This document shows positions 42,131-51,987 of a DNA stretch of 64,000 nucleotides, in pieces. Source of the DNA: Methylocystis sp. Sn-Cys (GTDB taxonomy: Bacteria; Pseudomonadota; Alphaproteobacteria; Rhizobiales; Beijerinckiaceae); the NCBI RefSeq assembly GCF_016745395.1, contig NZ_JAERVJ010000001.1:930001-994000 (forward strand). Direction: 5' to 3'. Under the pieces are notes generated by a model, which saw only the letters and a program-made list of their open reading frames with translations, was not told the origin of the DNA and ran no database searches. Numbering within the stretch: position 1 is the stretch's first letter; each line of letters begins with the position of its first letter. A program made the position numbers and the translations under genes.

Positions 42131-44121
42131 GACGCCTCCGCGAGGCGCACGAGATCGGCGCCCTCGCGAACCGTCTCCCCCTCTTTGCAGTAGATATTCT
42201 CGACCTCTCCGTGGCGCGGCGCGGTGAGCGTGATTTCCATCTTCATTGCCTCCAGCATGAGAAGCTGTTCTCCTTTCGAGACCCGATCCCCCGCCTTGAT
42301 CAAAATGCGCGTTACCCGGGCAGGGAGCGGCGCCAGGAGAGTCTCTTCTCTCGCTTGATCCGTCGCTCTTGGCGCGAACAGGTCCAAGCGTTCAAGCGAA
42401 TAATTGCGTCCCGCAAGAACGATGACGTAATGTTTTCCCTGCCGAATGATCGCGACATCGCGCTTCACGCCGTCGACGAAGATAGCCCATCTGTCGCCGT
42501 CCCGGCTCGTTTGCACTTGAAACGCCTGCGACGAAGTTTCCAGCAAAAACGCGTTAGCTCCCAGCGGGCGAACGCGCCCCGATAGCGATTTGCCATCCCA
42601 GAGAAATGCGACTTCCTGCGAGGCGCTGTCGTAGAGGCGCCAGGCGTCAACCAGGCCCCATGGGGACCAGGGATCGCCAGAAGCGCCGGCGTCTCGTTCT
42701 GCGCTTCTGGCTACTTCGTCCAGCCAGGCCGCCGCCGCTGCTGAAAATAGGAATTTTTCATCTTGAGGCTCGGCGGGCTGCGTCCAGTCCTGGAATGCGC
42801 CTATCAAGCTCGTGTCATAGTCGCCAAGCGCGAAGCGCCGATCTCTTACCAGCGCGCGCAAAAAGTCGAGATTAGTAGCGACGCCCACGAGTTCGCAGTT
42901 ATCGAGCGCTTTTTGCAGCCTCATGATGGCGCTAGCGCGATCTGGACTCCAGACGATGAGCTTGGCGAGGAGAGAGTCGTAATAGGACGAGACTCGATCG
43001 CCTTCCCGAATGCCGGAATCGACTCGCGTATGAGCGTCCTGCTGTGGGAACCGTAGGTGAGCGATGACCCCCGTTGCGGGAATGAACCCTTCGGCCGGGT
43101 TCTCAGCGCATATCCGCGCTTCGATTGCACAGCCTCGGGTTTCGATATCGTCCTGAGCCAGCGGCAGCGCCTCGCCCGCAGCGACGCGGAACTGCCACTC
43201 TACGAGATCGAGGCCGCAAATCATTTCGGTAACCGGATGCTCGACCTGAAGGCGCGTATTCATCTCGAGGAAATAAAACGCGCCGTCCTGGACGAGAAAC
43301 TCTACCGTGCCTGCGCCGACATAGCTCGAATGGCGGGCTGCCTTCGTCGCCGCCGCACGCATTGAACGGCTCAGCTCGTTAGGGAGGTCTGCTGGCGTTT
43401 CTTCGATGACCTTCTGGCGTCTGCGCTGCAAGGAGCAGTCACGCTCTGGAAAGGTGACGACCGCGCCAAACGCGTCCGCGAAAAGCTGGACCTCCACGTG
43501 CCTCGGGTGGGTCAGATATTTTTCGATCATCAATCGACCATCGCCGAAGGCTGCGACAGCTTCGCGCCGCGCGCTCTCGACGGCGAGATCGAGCTCGCCC
43601 GGCGTCGAAACGATGCGCATGCCGCGTCCTCCGCCTCCCGCCGACGCCTTGACGAGAACAGGAAATCCGGTCGCCGTTGCAGCTTCGGCGAGCAATGCAG
43701 TTTCCTGCGCCTCGCCATGATAGCCCGGTAGGATCGGCACGCCGATGCGCGCCATCAATTCCTTGGCTTGCGCCTTGGATCCCATCAAACGCATTGCCGC
43801 CGCCGACGGCCCAATAAACGCAAGTCCACCCTGCTTGCACTTTTCTGCAAAATCGGGGTTCTCGGAGAGGAAGCCGTAGCCTGGGTGGATGGCGTCCGCG
43901 CCGCTTCGACGCGCTGCGTCCAGGATTCGATCGATCGATAAATAGCTTTCCTGTGGCGACGGTGGGCCGATGTTAATCGCTTCGTCGGCCACCGCCACAT
44001 GCAGGGTGTTTTGATCCGCCTCCGAATAGACAGCCACAGTCGCGATGCCCATCCTACGCGCCGTGCGCGCAATGCGGCAGGCGATCTCCCCTCGGTTTGC
44101 GATGAGCACTTTTCGAAACAT
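42127..44121 (-). CDS. liuD: Methylcrotonyl-CoA carboxylase alpha subunit (biotin carboxylase + biotin carrier)
   Basis: The start is ATG 44121 (MFRKVLIANRGEIACRI), one base after the hydratase stop; 664 residues. It has a biotin carboxylase domain (LVKASAGGGGRGMRIV, ERDCSLQRRRQKVIEE, FLEMNTRLQVEHPVTEMI), a middle BT-type linker and a C-terminal biotinyl domain with the biotin Lys in MLEAMKMEITLTAP. It carboxylates biotin with bicarbonate and ATP; the beta subunit passes CO2 to 3-methylcrotonyl-CoA. Assignment to methylcrotonyl rather than propionyl or acyl-CoA carboxylase rests on the operon partners. Confidence 0.93.
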   Translation of the reverse strand: MFRKVLIANRGEIACRIARTARRMGIATVAVYSEADQNTLHVAVADEAINIGPPSPQESYLSIDRILDAARRSGADAIHPGYGFLSENPDFAEKCKQGGLAFIGPSAAAMRLMGSKAQAKELMARIGVPILPGYHGEAQETALLAEAATATGFPVLVKASAGGGGRGMRIVSTPGELDLAVESARREAVAAFGDGRLMIEKYLTHPRHVEVQLFADAFGAVVTFPERDCSLQRRRQKVIEETPADLPNELSRSMRAAATKAARHSSYVGAGTVEFLVQDGAFYFLEMNTRLQVEHPVTEMICGLDLVEWQFRVAAGEALPLAQDDIETRGCAIEARICAENPAEGFIPATGVIAHLRFPQQDAHTRVDSGIREGDRVSSYYDSLLAKLIVWSPDRASAIMRLQKALDNCELVGVATNLDFLRALVRDRRFALGDYDTSLIGAFQDWTQPAEPQDEKFLFSAAAAAWLDEVARSAERDAGASGDPWSPWGLVDAWRLYDSASQEVAFLWDGKSLSGRVRPLGANAFLLETSSQAFQVQTSRDGDRWAIFVDGVKRDVAIIRQGKHYVIVLAGRNYSLERLDLFAPRATDQAREETLLAPLPARVTRILIKAGDRVSKGEQLLMLEAMKMEITLTAPRHGEVENIYCKEGETVREGADLVRLAEAS

Positions 44122-44122
44122 G

Positions 44123-44914
44123 TCAGGCTTGCCGGCGTGGACGCCAATTTGGCGCACGCCTTTCAAGAAAGCTGCTCAAGCCTTCTGCTCCTTCCGAAGA
44201 GGCCCAACGCGCCATAATCACATGCGCCGTTTCTCGCCTAAGCGAGAGATCGATCGTACGTTGCTCACAGAGCGCGACAAGGTCCTTGGTCTGCGCCTGC
44301 GCGCCCGGCGCGCCGGACAACAACGCATCGATCACATGATTGCGCGCCGCCTCGATTTCGTTTTTCTGGGCGATCTGGTGAACAAGTCCAATTTGCAGGG
44401 CCCTGTCTGCTGAAATGGGCTCGGCGGTCAGGAACAAGGCGCGCGACGCCCGGGGACCAACGGCTCTTACGACATACGGTCCGACAACCGCGGGCGCCAG
44501 CCCAAGCCTGACCTCGCTCATGGAGAACTTTGAGCTATTGTCGCATATGGCGATGTCGCAGCAGGCGACGAGACCAACGCCCCCGCCGAAAGCCACGCCT
44601 TCAATCACGGCCACTGTCGGTTTCGAGAGTCTGTCGAGCGTGTGGAACATCTCCGAGAGCGCCATCGCGTCGTCTTCCTGCGCCTCTGGCGAGGCGTTGG
44701 CGAGACCGCGCATCCATTCGATGTCGCCGCCGGCGCAGAAATTGCCGCCAGCGCCGGAGAGCGCCACGACACGCACGCGCGCGTCGGAGTCGAGGCGGCG
44801 CAATATCGTCGTCAGCTCCAGCATGGAGGCGCGATCGAAGGCGTTGCGTCGATGTGGACGATTGAGCGTCAGATGGACGACCCCGCCTTCGTCGATCGAT
44901 TCGAGAATATCCAT
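44123..44914 (-). CDS. liuC: Enoyl-CoA hydratase (probable methylglutaconyl-CoA hydratase)
   Basis: The 263-residue crotonase has LTLNRPHRRNAFD, GAGGNFCAGGDIEWM (oxyanion hole), VIEGVAFGGGVGLVACCDIAI, and SEVRLGLAPAVVGPYVVRAVG. The catalytic Glu expected in the usual FxxPEV/xLGxxP region is represented only by SEVRLGL. It hydrates 3-methylglutaconyl-CoA to HMG-CoA. Its position between the two carboxylase genes is the standard liu gene order and supports this role. Confidence 0.9.
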   Translation of the reverse strand: MDILESIDEGGVVHLTLNRPHRRNAFDRASMLELTTILRRLDSDARVRVVALSGAGGNFCAGGDIEWMRGLANASPEAQEDDAMALSEMFHTLDRLSKPTVAVIEGVAFGGGVGLVACCDIAICDNSSKFSMSEVRLGLAPAVVGPYVVRAVGPRASRALFLTAEPISADRALQIGLVHQIAQKNEIEAARNHVIDALLSGAPGAQAQTKDLVALCEQRTIDLSLRRETAHVIMARWASSEGAEGLSSFLERRAPNWRPRRQA

Positions 44915-44920
44915 GCAACC

Positions 44921-46525
44921 TCACATGCGGAAAAGACCAAAACGCGTCTCCTCAATCTTGGCATTGGCGCTCGCCGACAGCGCCAACGCCAAAACGCGGC
45001 GCGTATCGACTGGATCGATGACGCCGTCATCCCAAAGCCGGGCGCTCGAATAGAGCGGGTCGCTTTGCCGTTCGTAATTCGCCTGGATCGGCGCAGCGAA
45101 TTCCCGCTCTTGTTCAAGAGACCATTCTTCGCCGCGCGATTGCATGGCTTGGCGGCGCAGGCGTGAGAGCACCGAGGCAGCCTGGGCGCCGCCCATCACG
45201 CCGATGCGCGCGTTTGGCCACATCCAGAGGAAATTCGGCGAAAAAGCCCGGCCGCACATTGCGTAATTGCCGGCGCCGAAGCTGGCGCCGATAACGACCG
45301 TAAGTTTCGGCACCGCAGCCGTCGACACCGCCGTCACCATCTTCGCTCCTTCCTTGGCGACGCCTTCCGCTTCGACTTTGCTCCCCACCATGAAGCCGGT
45401 GGTGTTCTGCAGGAAGACGAGGGGGATTTTCCGCTGCGTGCAAAGCTCGATGAAATGCGCAGCCTTGAGCGCGCTCTCCGGAAAGAGAATGCCATTGTTT
45501 GCGATGACGCCGACGGGATAGCCCCAGATGCGCGCAAATCCGGTCACAAGAGTTGGGCCATAAAGGGCTTTGAATTCGTCGAGCTCCGATCCATCGACAA
45601 TGCGCGCGATAATTTCCTTGACGTCGAACTGCTTGCGCAAATCGGCGGGAACGACGCCATAAAGCTCCGCCGGATCGTGGCGCGGCTGCATCGGGGGATT
45701 CTCGCAACGCGCTGCGCGTTGGTGCGGCAGAGTGGCTACGGCTTCGCGAGCGAGCGCGATGGCGTGCGCGTCATTTTCCGCGAGGTAATCGGCCACGCCC
45801 GAGCGTCGACAGTGCACCTCGGCGCCGCCTAGCTCTTCGGCGCTCACAACCTCTCCCGTGGCCGCTTCGACGAGCGGCGGGCCGGCGAGAAAGATGGTTC
45901 CTTCGTTTCTCACAATGATGGTCTCGTCGCACATGGCGGGGACATAAGCGCCGCCGGCCGTGCAGGAGCCCATCACCACGGCGATTTGCGCAATGCCCTG
46001 CGCCGACATTCGCGCCTGGTTGTAGAAAATACGCCCGAAATGCTCGCGGTCGGGAAAGACTTCGTCTTGCGTGGGGAGATTGGCGCCGCCTGAATCGACC
46101 AGATACAGGCAGGGAAGCTTGTTTTGCGCTGCGATCTCCTGCGCGCGCAGGTGCTTCTTGACGGTCATCGGAAAATAGACGCCGCCCTTCACCGTTGCGT
46201 CATTCGCAATGATCATGCATTCGCGGCCGTTGATCCTGCCGATTCCAGCCACGACGCCAGCGCAGGCCAGCTTGCCGTCATACATATCATGCGCCGCGAA
46301 TTGTCCGACCTCCAGGAAGGGCGACAGCGGGTCGATCAGCGCGTCGATGCGCTCCCGGACGAGCATTTTCCCGCGCCGCCGCTGCCGCTCGCGTGCTTCC
46401 TCTCCCCCGCCTTCTCGAATTTTGCGGGAGATGGCGCGCAGCCGTTCGACCTGCGCCGTCATTGCGTCGCGGTTGTGCGAAAATTCTGAGGAACGCGTAT
46501 CGATCGACGTCTCCAGCGCCGCCAT
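44921..46525 (-). CDS. liuB: Methylcrotonyl-CoA carboxylase beta subunit (carboxyltransferase)
   Basis: The start is ATG 46525 ([15 protein letters not shown]) with AAAGGAA before it; 534 residues. The carboxyltransferase domain shows [94 protein letters not shown] and [27 protein letters not shown]. These residues form the CoA and biotin pockets typical of MccB. With liuD it converts 3-methylcrotonyl-CoA to 3-methylglutaconyl-CoA. Confidence 0.95.
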   Translation of the reverse strand: MAALETSIDTRSSEFSHNRDAMTAQVERLRAISRKIREGGGEEARERQRRRGKMLVRERIDALIDPLSPFLEVGQFAAHDMYDGKLACAGVVAGIGRINGRECMIIANDATVKGGVYFPMTVKKHLRAQEIAAQNKLPCLYLVDSGGANLPTQDEVFPDREHFGRIFYNQARMSAQGIAQIAVVMGSCTAGGAYVPAMCDETIIVRNEGTIFLAGPPLVEAATGEVVSAEELGGAEVHCRRSGVADYLAENDAHAIALAREAVATLPHQRAARCENPPMQPRHDPAELYGVVPADLRKQFDVKEIIARIVDGSELDEFKALYGPTLVTGFARIWGYPVGVIANNGILFPESALKAAHFIELCTQRKIPLVFLQNTTGFMVGSKVEAEGVAKEGAKMVTAVSTAAVPKLTVVIGASFGAGNYAMCGRAFSPNFLWMWPNARIGVMGGAQAASVLSRLRRQAMQSRGEEWSLEQEREFAAPIQANYERQSDPLYSSARLWDDGVIDPVDTRRVLALALSASANAKIEETRFGLFRM

Positions 46526-46538
46526 CGGTTCCTTTCCT

Positions 46539-47708
46539 TCAGGCTGTCTCCTGGTACAATTCACGCCCAATCAGCATTCGGCGAATTTCGCTGGTGCCTG
46601 CGCCGATCTCGTAGAGCTTGGCGTCGCGTAAGAGCCGTCCGGCTGGGTAGTCGTTCGTGTAGCCATTGCCGCCGAGGCATTGGATTGCTTCCAGCGCCAT
46701 CCAAGTGGCGCGCTCGGCCGCGAATAGAATCGCGGCGGCGGCGTCTTTCCGCGTGACATTGCCCAGATCGCACGCCTTGGCGACGGCATAGACATAAGCT
46801 CTCGCCGCGCTGAGCGCCGTATACATGTCCGCAAGCTTGCCCTGCATGAGCTCGAATTCGCCGATCGGTTGGCCGAATTGCTTGCGATCATGGACATAGG
46901 GAAGGACGACATCCATGCAGGCGCGCATGATGCCGATCGGCCCGCCAGCAAGCACCGCGCGCTCATAGTCGAGCCCGCTCATCAATACGGCGATCCCTTG
47001 CTCGCGAAGTCCCAGCACATTTTCTGCCGGAACGACGCAATTCTCGAACGCCAGCTCGCATGTGTTTGAGCCGCGCATGCCGAGCTTGTCGATCTTGGCC
47101 AAGGGCTGAAAACCCGGGAAAGCCTTTTCGACAATGAAGGCAGTGATGCCATGGGCGCCAGCCGAGGCATTGGTTTTCGCGTAAACCACCAGAACGTCGG
47201 CGTCCGGCCCGTTGGTCACCCACATTTTAGCGCCGTTGAGAACGTAAGAATCGCCGCGTTTCTCCGCGCGTAAGCGCATATTGGCGACATCTGAACCCGC
47301 GCCGGGTTCGGACATGGCCAGCGCGCCCACATGCTCGCCGGAGACGAGCCTGGGCAAATAGCGCCGCTTTTGCTCGGGCGAGCCGTTACGGTGGATTTGG
47401 TTGACGCAGAGATTCGAATGCGCGCCATAAGAGAGGCCGACAGACGCCGAGGCGCGGCTGATCTCCTCCATGACGATCACATGCTCGAGATAGCCGAGAC
47501 CAGCGCCGCCATATTCCGGCGGCACTGTGACGCCGAGAAAGCCGAGCGCGCCGAGCTTTCTCCATAACTCGCCCGGGAATGCGTTATCGATGTCGATCCG
47601 CGCTGCGTGCGGGGCGATCTCGCGCGCGGCAAACGTTTCGACCTGCGTTCGCAGAAGGTCCGTGGTCTCGCCGAGATCGAAATCCAGGACCCTGGCAAAA
47701 TGGCGCAT
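46539..47708 (-). CDS. liuA: Isovaleryl-CoA dehydrogenase
   Basis: The start is ATG 47708 ([14 protein letters not shown]) with GGAG upstream; 389 residues. It has [55 protein letters not shown] and [16 protein letters not shown]. The segment [19 protein letters not shown] carries a Glu at the position used as catalytic base by isovaleryl-CoA dehydrogenases, unlike other family members. [31 protein letters not shown] follows. It oxidises isovaleryl-CoA to 3-methylcrotonyl-CoA, passing electrons to ETF. It is the first liu gene, 83 bases after maiA on the same strand. Confidence 0.95.
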   Translation of the reverse strand: MRHFARVLDFDLGETTDLLRTQVETFAAREIAPHAARIDIDNAFPGELWRKLGALGFLGVTVPPEYGGAGLGYLEHVIVMEEISRASASVGLSYGAHSNLCVNQIHRNGSPEQKRRYLPRLVSGEHVGALAMSEPGAGSDVANMRLRAEKRGDSYVLNGAKMWVTNGPDADVLVVYAKTNASAGAHGITAFIVEKAFPGFQPLAKIDKLGMRGSNTCELAFENCVVPAENVLGLREQGIAVLMSGLDYERAVLAGGPIGIMRACMDVVLPYVHDRKQFGQPIGEFELMQGKLADMYTALSAARAYVYAVAKACDLGNVTRKDAAAAILFAAERATWMALEAIQCLGGNGYTNDYPAGRLLRDAKLYEIGAGTSEIRRMLIGRELYQETA

Positions 47709-47791
47709 CGCGCCCCACTCCTTTAGGCCAAGCGCCGGCATGACGGCTATATTTGCCAGCGTCGGCCGGTTTCAAGGCGCCGACCGCGCCT

Positions 47792-48427
47792 TTACTCGGC
47801 GTCTGGCTGTGCGGAAGGATGCGCAGCGCGAAAGGCGGGATGCGCGTCGCAGGCCGCGCCGACGGCGCGCACTTTCGGAAAGGCGTCGAGCGGGATCGTG
47901 AAGCGCGCCGCATAGAAGAGCTGCGGCGCGAGGCAGAGGTCGGCGATCGTCGGCTGCGCGCCGAAACAAAAGGGGGCGGGGTCGATCAACTGCTCGATCG
48001 CCGCCAGGCCGTCATGAACCCAGCGTTTGCGCCAGTCCGCAATGGCTTGCTCGCTCTGCCCAAGCTCGTCCCTCAAATAGGCGAGCACTCGCAAGTTTCC
48101 CAGTGGATGAATGTCGCAAGCGACGGCGAGCGCAACGGCTCGTGATTTCGCGGCAAGGATCGGATCGTCCGGAATGAGGCGGGGCGCCGGCTGCAGCACA
48201 TCGAGATATTCGATGATCGCCAGGGACTGAGTCAGCGTCACGCCATTGTCGAGCTCGAGTGAGGGAACGAGAGCTTGAGGATTTTTTTCGCGATAGGCCT
48301 TTTTCTTGTGCATCCCGCCATCTCTCACGAGATGGACGAAGCGGCGTTCGACCGAAATCCCTTTCAATGCAAGAGCGATGCGCACGCGAAAGGCGGCCGA
48401 CGAGCGAAAGTAATCATAAAGGAGCAT
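47792..48427 (-). CDS. maiA: Maleylacetoacetate isomerase (zeta-class glutathione transferase)
   Basis: The start is ATG 48427 (MLLYDYFRSSAAFRVRIAL) with GGAGACGGAGA upstream; 211 residues. The zeta-class motif SSAAFRVRIAL near the N-terminus (usual SSCSWRVRIAL) and the NPQALVPSLELDNG and TLTQSLAIIEYLD segments identify the family. The catalytic SSC motif reads SSA, so the usual Cys is absent but both Ser are kept. It isomerises maleylacetoacetate to fumarylacetoacetate with glutathione, the step between hmgA and fah. It is transcribed away from hpd and lies at the head of the leucine operon. Confidence 0.93.
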   Translation of the reverse strand: MLLYDYFRSSAAFRVRIALALKGISVERRFVHLVRDGGMHKKKAYREKNPQALVPSLELDNGVTLTQSLAIIEYLDVLQPAPRLIPDDPILAAKSRAVALAVACDIHPLGNLRVLAYLRDELGQSEQAIADWRKRWVHDGLAAIEQLIDPAPFCFGAQPTIADLCLAPQLFYAARFTIPLDAFPKVRAVGAACDAHPAFRAAHPSAQPDAE

Positions 48428-48539
48428 TCTCCGTCTCCCGCGAAAAACATCCCGATAGGCTCGAGATAGGGCTTCAACCCCGGCAGCGCCGCTATATTTC
48501 GTGTTTGTTCGTCTCGCCTCTCGAGAGAGGAAGAAGACA
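48428..48539. promoter_or_regulatory. Divergent promoter region between maiA and hpd
   Basis: The only space (112 bases) between the minus-strand maiA-liu run and the plus-strand hpd-hmgA-fah-mms run, so it should hold promoters for both. I do not see a clear palindrome or a confident -35/-10 pair. Confidence 0.5.
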
Positions 48540-49652
48540 ATGGATCCGCTCGCGCGACAGGAAGAGAGCGACCTTCTCCCCGGCGATAATCCGATGGGGA
48601 CGGATGGCTTCGAGTTCGTCGAATTCGCCCATCCAGATCCCGCGGCGCTCGCCGCGCTGTTCCAGACGATGGGCTTTTCGGCGGTTGCCCGCCATCGGTC
48701 GAAGGACGTCACGCTCTTTCGGCAAGGCGACATCAGCTATGTTTTGAATGCTGAGCCCGATAGTTTCGGCGCGGCCTTCGCGCGAAGCCATGGGCCGTCT
48801 GTCTGCGCGATCGGTTTCCGGGTGCGGGACGCCGCCCATGCATTGCGCCGCGCCGCCGCTTTGGGCGCAAAGGTTATCCCCGCGCATCCGGGTCCGATGG
48901 AGCTTCATATTCCTGCGATCGAGGGCGTCGGCGGCGCATTGATCTATCTTGTCGACCGCTATGGCGCGCGCGGGTCGATCTGGGACGTCGATTTTCATTG
49001 GACCGGCGCCGCCGAGCCGAGGCCCGAGGGCGTCGGCCTCCTCGTGATCGACCATCTTACCCATAATGTCCGGCGAGGACGCATGAACGAGCTTGCCGAT
49101 TGGTATGCGCGCCTCTTCAACTTTCGGCAAATTCGATATTTCGACATAGAGGGGCGGTTCACTGGGCTTCACTCGCGCGCGATGACGAGCCCCTGCGGGA
49201 AGATTCGTATCCCGATCAACGAAAGCGCCGACGAGACCAGCCAGATCGAGGAATTTATCCACGCCTATAAGGGCGAGGGCGTACAGCATGTCGCCTGCTT
49301 GTGCCGGGACATCTACGCGACTGTGGAACGCCTGCGCGAACGTGGGCTCGACTTCATGCCGGCGCCGCCAGACGCCTATTATGAAGCGATCGAAAGGCGC
49401 CTCCCCGGCCACGGGGAGCCGATCGAGCGATTGAAGCGGCTCGGCATATTGATCGATGGCGCCGAGGGAGCCGCGGGTTCGCCGCCGCGTCTGCTTTTGC
49501 AGATCTTCTCGAAGACCGTCGTCGGCCCGATCTTTTTCGAGTTCATCCAGCGAAAGGGCGACGAGGGATTCGGCGAAGGCAATTTCCGCGCGCTCTTCGA
49601 GTCGATCGAAGAGGATCAATTGCGCCGCGGCGCGCTGAAGCCGGCGGAGTGA
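48540..49652 (+). CDS. hpd: 4-hydroxyphenylpyruvate dioxygenase
   Basis: The start is ATG 48540 with GAGAGGAAGAAG upstream; 370 residues. The two vicinal-oxygen-chelate halves are visible, and the iron ligands fall in VIDHLTHNV (His), GVQHVACLC (His) and FFEFIQRKGDEGFGEGNF (Glu). The last of these is the family signature at the C-terminus. It converts 4-hydroxyphenylpyruvate to homogentisate. It starts the plus-strand tyrosine operon and is followed by hmgA after 6 bases. Confidence 0.96.
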   Translation: MDPLARQEESDLLPGDNPMGTDGFEFVEFAHPDPAALAALFQTMGFSAVARHRSKDVTLFRQGDISYVLNAEPDSFGAAFARSHGPSVCAIGFRVRDAAHALRRAAALGAKVIPAHPGPMELHIPAIEGVGGALIYLVDRYGARGSIWDVDFHWTGAAEPRPEGVGLLVIDHLTHNVRRGRMNELADWYARLFNFRQIRYFDIEGRFTGLHSRAMTSPCGKIRIPINESADETSQIEEFIHAYKGEGVQHVACLCRDIYATVERLRERGLDFMPAPPDAYYEAIERRLPGHGEPIERLKRLGILIDGAEGAAGSPPRLLLQIFSKTVVGPIFFEFIQRKGDEGFGEGNFRALFESIEEDQLRRGALKPAE

Positions 49653-49658
49653 CGCGCG

Positions 49659-50957
49659 ATGACGGCCTATATGAGCGGCTTCGGCAATGAGTTCGAATCG
49701 GAAGCCTTGCCGGTTGCCTTGCCAAGAAGCCAGAACTCACCCCAGCGCTGCCCTTACGGGCTCTATGCAGAGCAGCTCTCGGGCTCGGCCTTCACTGCGC
49801 CGCAAGGGGCCAACCGGCGCTCGTGGCTTTACCGCATTCGTCCTTCCGTTCTCCATGCGCGCAACTTCCGGGCAGTCGACCTGCCACTATGGGAGACGGC
49901 GCCTAGTCGAACGACGACGGCGCATCCAATCGACCAGATGAGATGGGGACCCACGCCGCTGCCCGACGGCGCCGTCACCTTCATCGAGGGCGTGCGGATC
50001 ATGACGACGGCGGGCGACGCAGACGCGCGCATTGGAATGGCGGCGGGCGTCTATGTTGCGACGCGGTCTATGGCCGACACTTATTTCTATAACGCCGATG
50101 GCGAGATTTTGATCGCGCCAGAACAGGGCGCGCTGATCTTCGACACGGAGTTCGGACGCATCGACGTGGGGCCGGGCGAAATATGTGTCTTGCCGCGCGG
50201 CGTGAAATTCCGCGTCAGTCTGAAAGATGGTCCCGCGCGAGGCTATTTGTGCGAGAATTATGGCGCGCCTTTCGTTCTGCCGAGCCGCGGCGTCATCGGC
50301 GCCAATGGTCTCGCCGACGCCCGCGATTTTCTCACGCCTGTCGCCGCTTTCGAGGATAGCCAGCGCCCCTCCGTCATGACGGTCAAATGGGGCGGGCGCT
50401 TTTATGTGTGCGATACTCCGAGTTCGCCACTCGATGTCGTCGCCTGGCACGGAAACTACGCGCCGTACAAATACGATCTTAGTCGCTTCTGTCCTGTCGG
50501 CGCCTTGCTGTTCGATCACCCCGACCCTTCCATCTTCTGCGTGCTGACTTCCCCGTCCACTCAAGCGGGCGTGGGCGACGTCGACTTCGTCATTTTTCCG
50601 CCGCGCTGGCAGGTCGCTGAGCATACGTTCCGGCCGCCATGGTTCCATATGAATGTCATGAGCGAATTCATGGGGCTTATCTTCGGCGCTTATGACGCGA
50701 AACCGAGCGGCTTCGTTCCGGGCGGCGCTTCTTTGCACAACGCTATGCTGCCGCATGGGCCGGATGCGGCGGCGTTCGAGATCGCGATACATGCGGAGCT
50801 TACCCCCGCCAAGCTCGAAAACACGCTTGCTTTCATGTTCGAGTCGCGCCTGCCTCAGCATCCGACAGACTTTGCCCTGACGCTCGAAAGTCGTCAGGCG
50901 GATTACGCCGCTTGCTGGGATGGTCTACCCGACCGGTTCGAGAGGGAGCGGCCATGA
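49659..50957 (+). CDS. hmgA: Homogentisate 1,2-dioxygenase
   Basis: The 432-residue length and sequence are typical of [20 protein letters not shown] and [22 protein letters not shown] at the N-terminus, [12 protein letters not shown], and the C-terminal iron-binding region [28 protein letters not shown] with the His and Glu ligands, then [19 protein letters not shown]. It opens the aromatic ring of homogentisate to maleylacetoacetate. Its TGA overlaps the ATG of the fah gene. Confidence 0.97.
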   Translation: MTAYMSGFGNEFESEALPVALPRSQNSPQRCPYGLYAEQLSGSAFTAPQGANRRSWLYRIRPSVLHARNFRAVDLPLWETAPSRTTTAHPIDQMRWGPTPLPDGAVTFIEGVRIMTTAGDADARIGMAAGVYVATRSMADTYFYNADGEILIAPEQGALIFDTEFGRIDVGPGEICVLPRGVKFRVSLKDGPARGYLCENYGAPFVLPSRGVIGANGLADARDFLTPVAAFEDSQRPSVMTVKWGGRFYVCDTPSSPLDVVAWHGNYAPYKYDLSRFCPVGALLFDHPDPSIFCVLTSPSTQAGVGDVDFVIFPPRWQVAEHTFRPPWFHMNVMSEFMGLIFGAYDAKPSGFVPGGASLHNAMLPHGPDAAAFEIAIHAELTPAKLENTLAFMFESRLPQHPTDFALTLESRQADYAACWDGLPDRFERERP

Positions 50958-51961
50958 AGCTTGCATCCTTGAAAGGCGGTCGCGACGGCAGGCTCGTCGC
51001 CGTCTCACGCGATCTGACGCGCGCTGCGCTTGCCAGTGACATCACGCCGACGCTGCAGGCGGCGCTCGACGATTGGGCGCGCATCGCCCCGCTGCTTCAG
51101 GCGCTTTACGAACAGGTTGAAGCCGACTCCACGGCGACGTTCCGCTTTCGCGAGCGCGATTGCGCTTCGCCCTTGCCGCGCGCCTTCCAATGGGCGGACG
51201 GCTCCGCCTATCTCAACCACGTCGAGCTTGTCAGGAAAGCGCGCGGCGCGGAGATGCCCGCGAGCTTCTTGAGCGAACCGCTCATCTATCAGGGCGGCTC
51301 CGATGCTTTTCTGGGGCCACGCGATCCGATCTTTCTGCACAACGCGCAACACGGCCTCGATCTGGAAGCGGAGATCGCTGTCGTCACCGACGACGTGCCG
51401 ATGGGCGTCGGGCCCGTCGCGGCGCGGGAGAGCATCCTGCTCGTCATGCTCGTCAACGACATCACGCTTCGCGGGCTCGTGCCCGACGAGATCGCCAAAG
51501 GCTTCGGCTTTTTCCAGTCCAAGCCCAACTCTGCTTTTTCTCCCGTCGCGGTAACGCCCGATGAGCTCGGCTCGGCCTGGGACGGCGGTAAGCTTTCGCG
51601 GCCGCTGCTCTCGTCTATCGATGGCGCGCCGCTCGGTCGACCGAACGCCGGCGCCGATATGATCTTCGATTTTGGACAACTGATCGCCCATGCGGCGCGC
51701 ACGCGTCCGCTGTCGGCCGGAACGATCATTGGTTCGGGCACGGTGTCGAACCGCGGCGCGGATGGCGGGCCGGGGCTTCCCATCGCGAAGGGCGGCCTCG
51801 GCTATTCCTGCCTTATCGAGCAGCGCACCGTCGAGACACTGACGGAAGGCGCGGCGCGCACGCCTTTTCTCAAAGCCGGCGACGTCGTGCGCATCGAGAT
51901 GCTGGACGATGAGCGCCACTCGATCTTCGGAGCGATCGAGCAGCATGTGGAGGCGAGATAG
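50954..51961 (+). CDS. fahA: Fumarylacetoacetase
   Basis: ATG 50954 overlaps the hmgA stop (ATGA), so the two are coupled; 335 residues, the shorter bacterial form. FAH-fold motifs include [19 protein letters not shown], the metal-binding acidic segment [43 protein letters not shown] and [11 protein letters not shown]. It hydrolyses fumarylacetoacetate to fumarate and acetoacetate, completing tyrosine breakdown. The acetoacetate made here and by mvaB converges on the thiolase. Confidence 0.94.
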   Translation: MKLASLKGGRDGRLVAVSRDLTRAALASDITPTLQAALDDWARIAPLLQALYEQVEADSTATFRFRERDCASPLPRAFQWADGSAYLNHVELVRKARGAEMPASFLSEPLIYQGGSDAFLGPRDPIFLHNAQHGLDLEAEIAVVTDDVPMGVGPVAARESILLVMLVNDITLRGLVPDEIAKGFGFFQSKPNSAFSPVAVTPDELGSAWDGGKLSRPLLSSIDGAPLGRPNAGADMIFDFGQLIAHAARTRPLSAGTIIGSGTVSNRGADGGPGLPIAKGGLGYSCLIEQRTVETLTEGAARTPFLKAGDVVRIEMLDDERHSIFGAIEQHVEAR

Positions 51962-51987
51962 CGGCGACATCATCGAGGAAAATAAAG

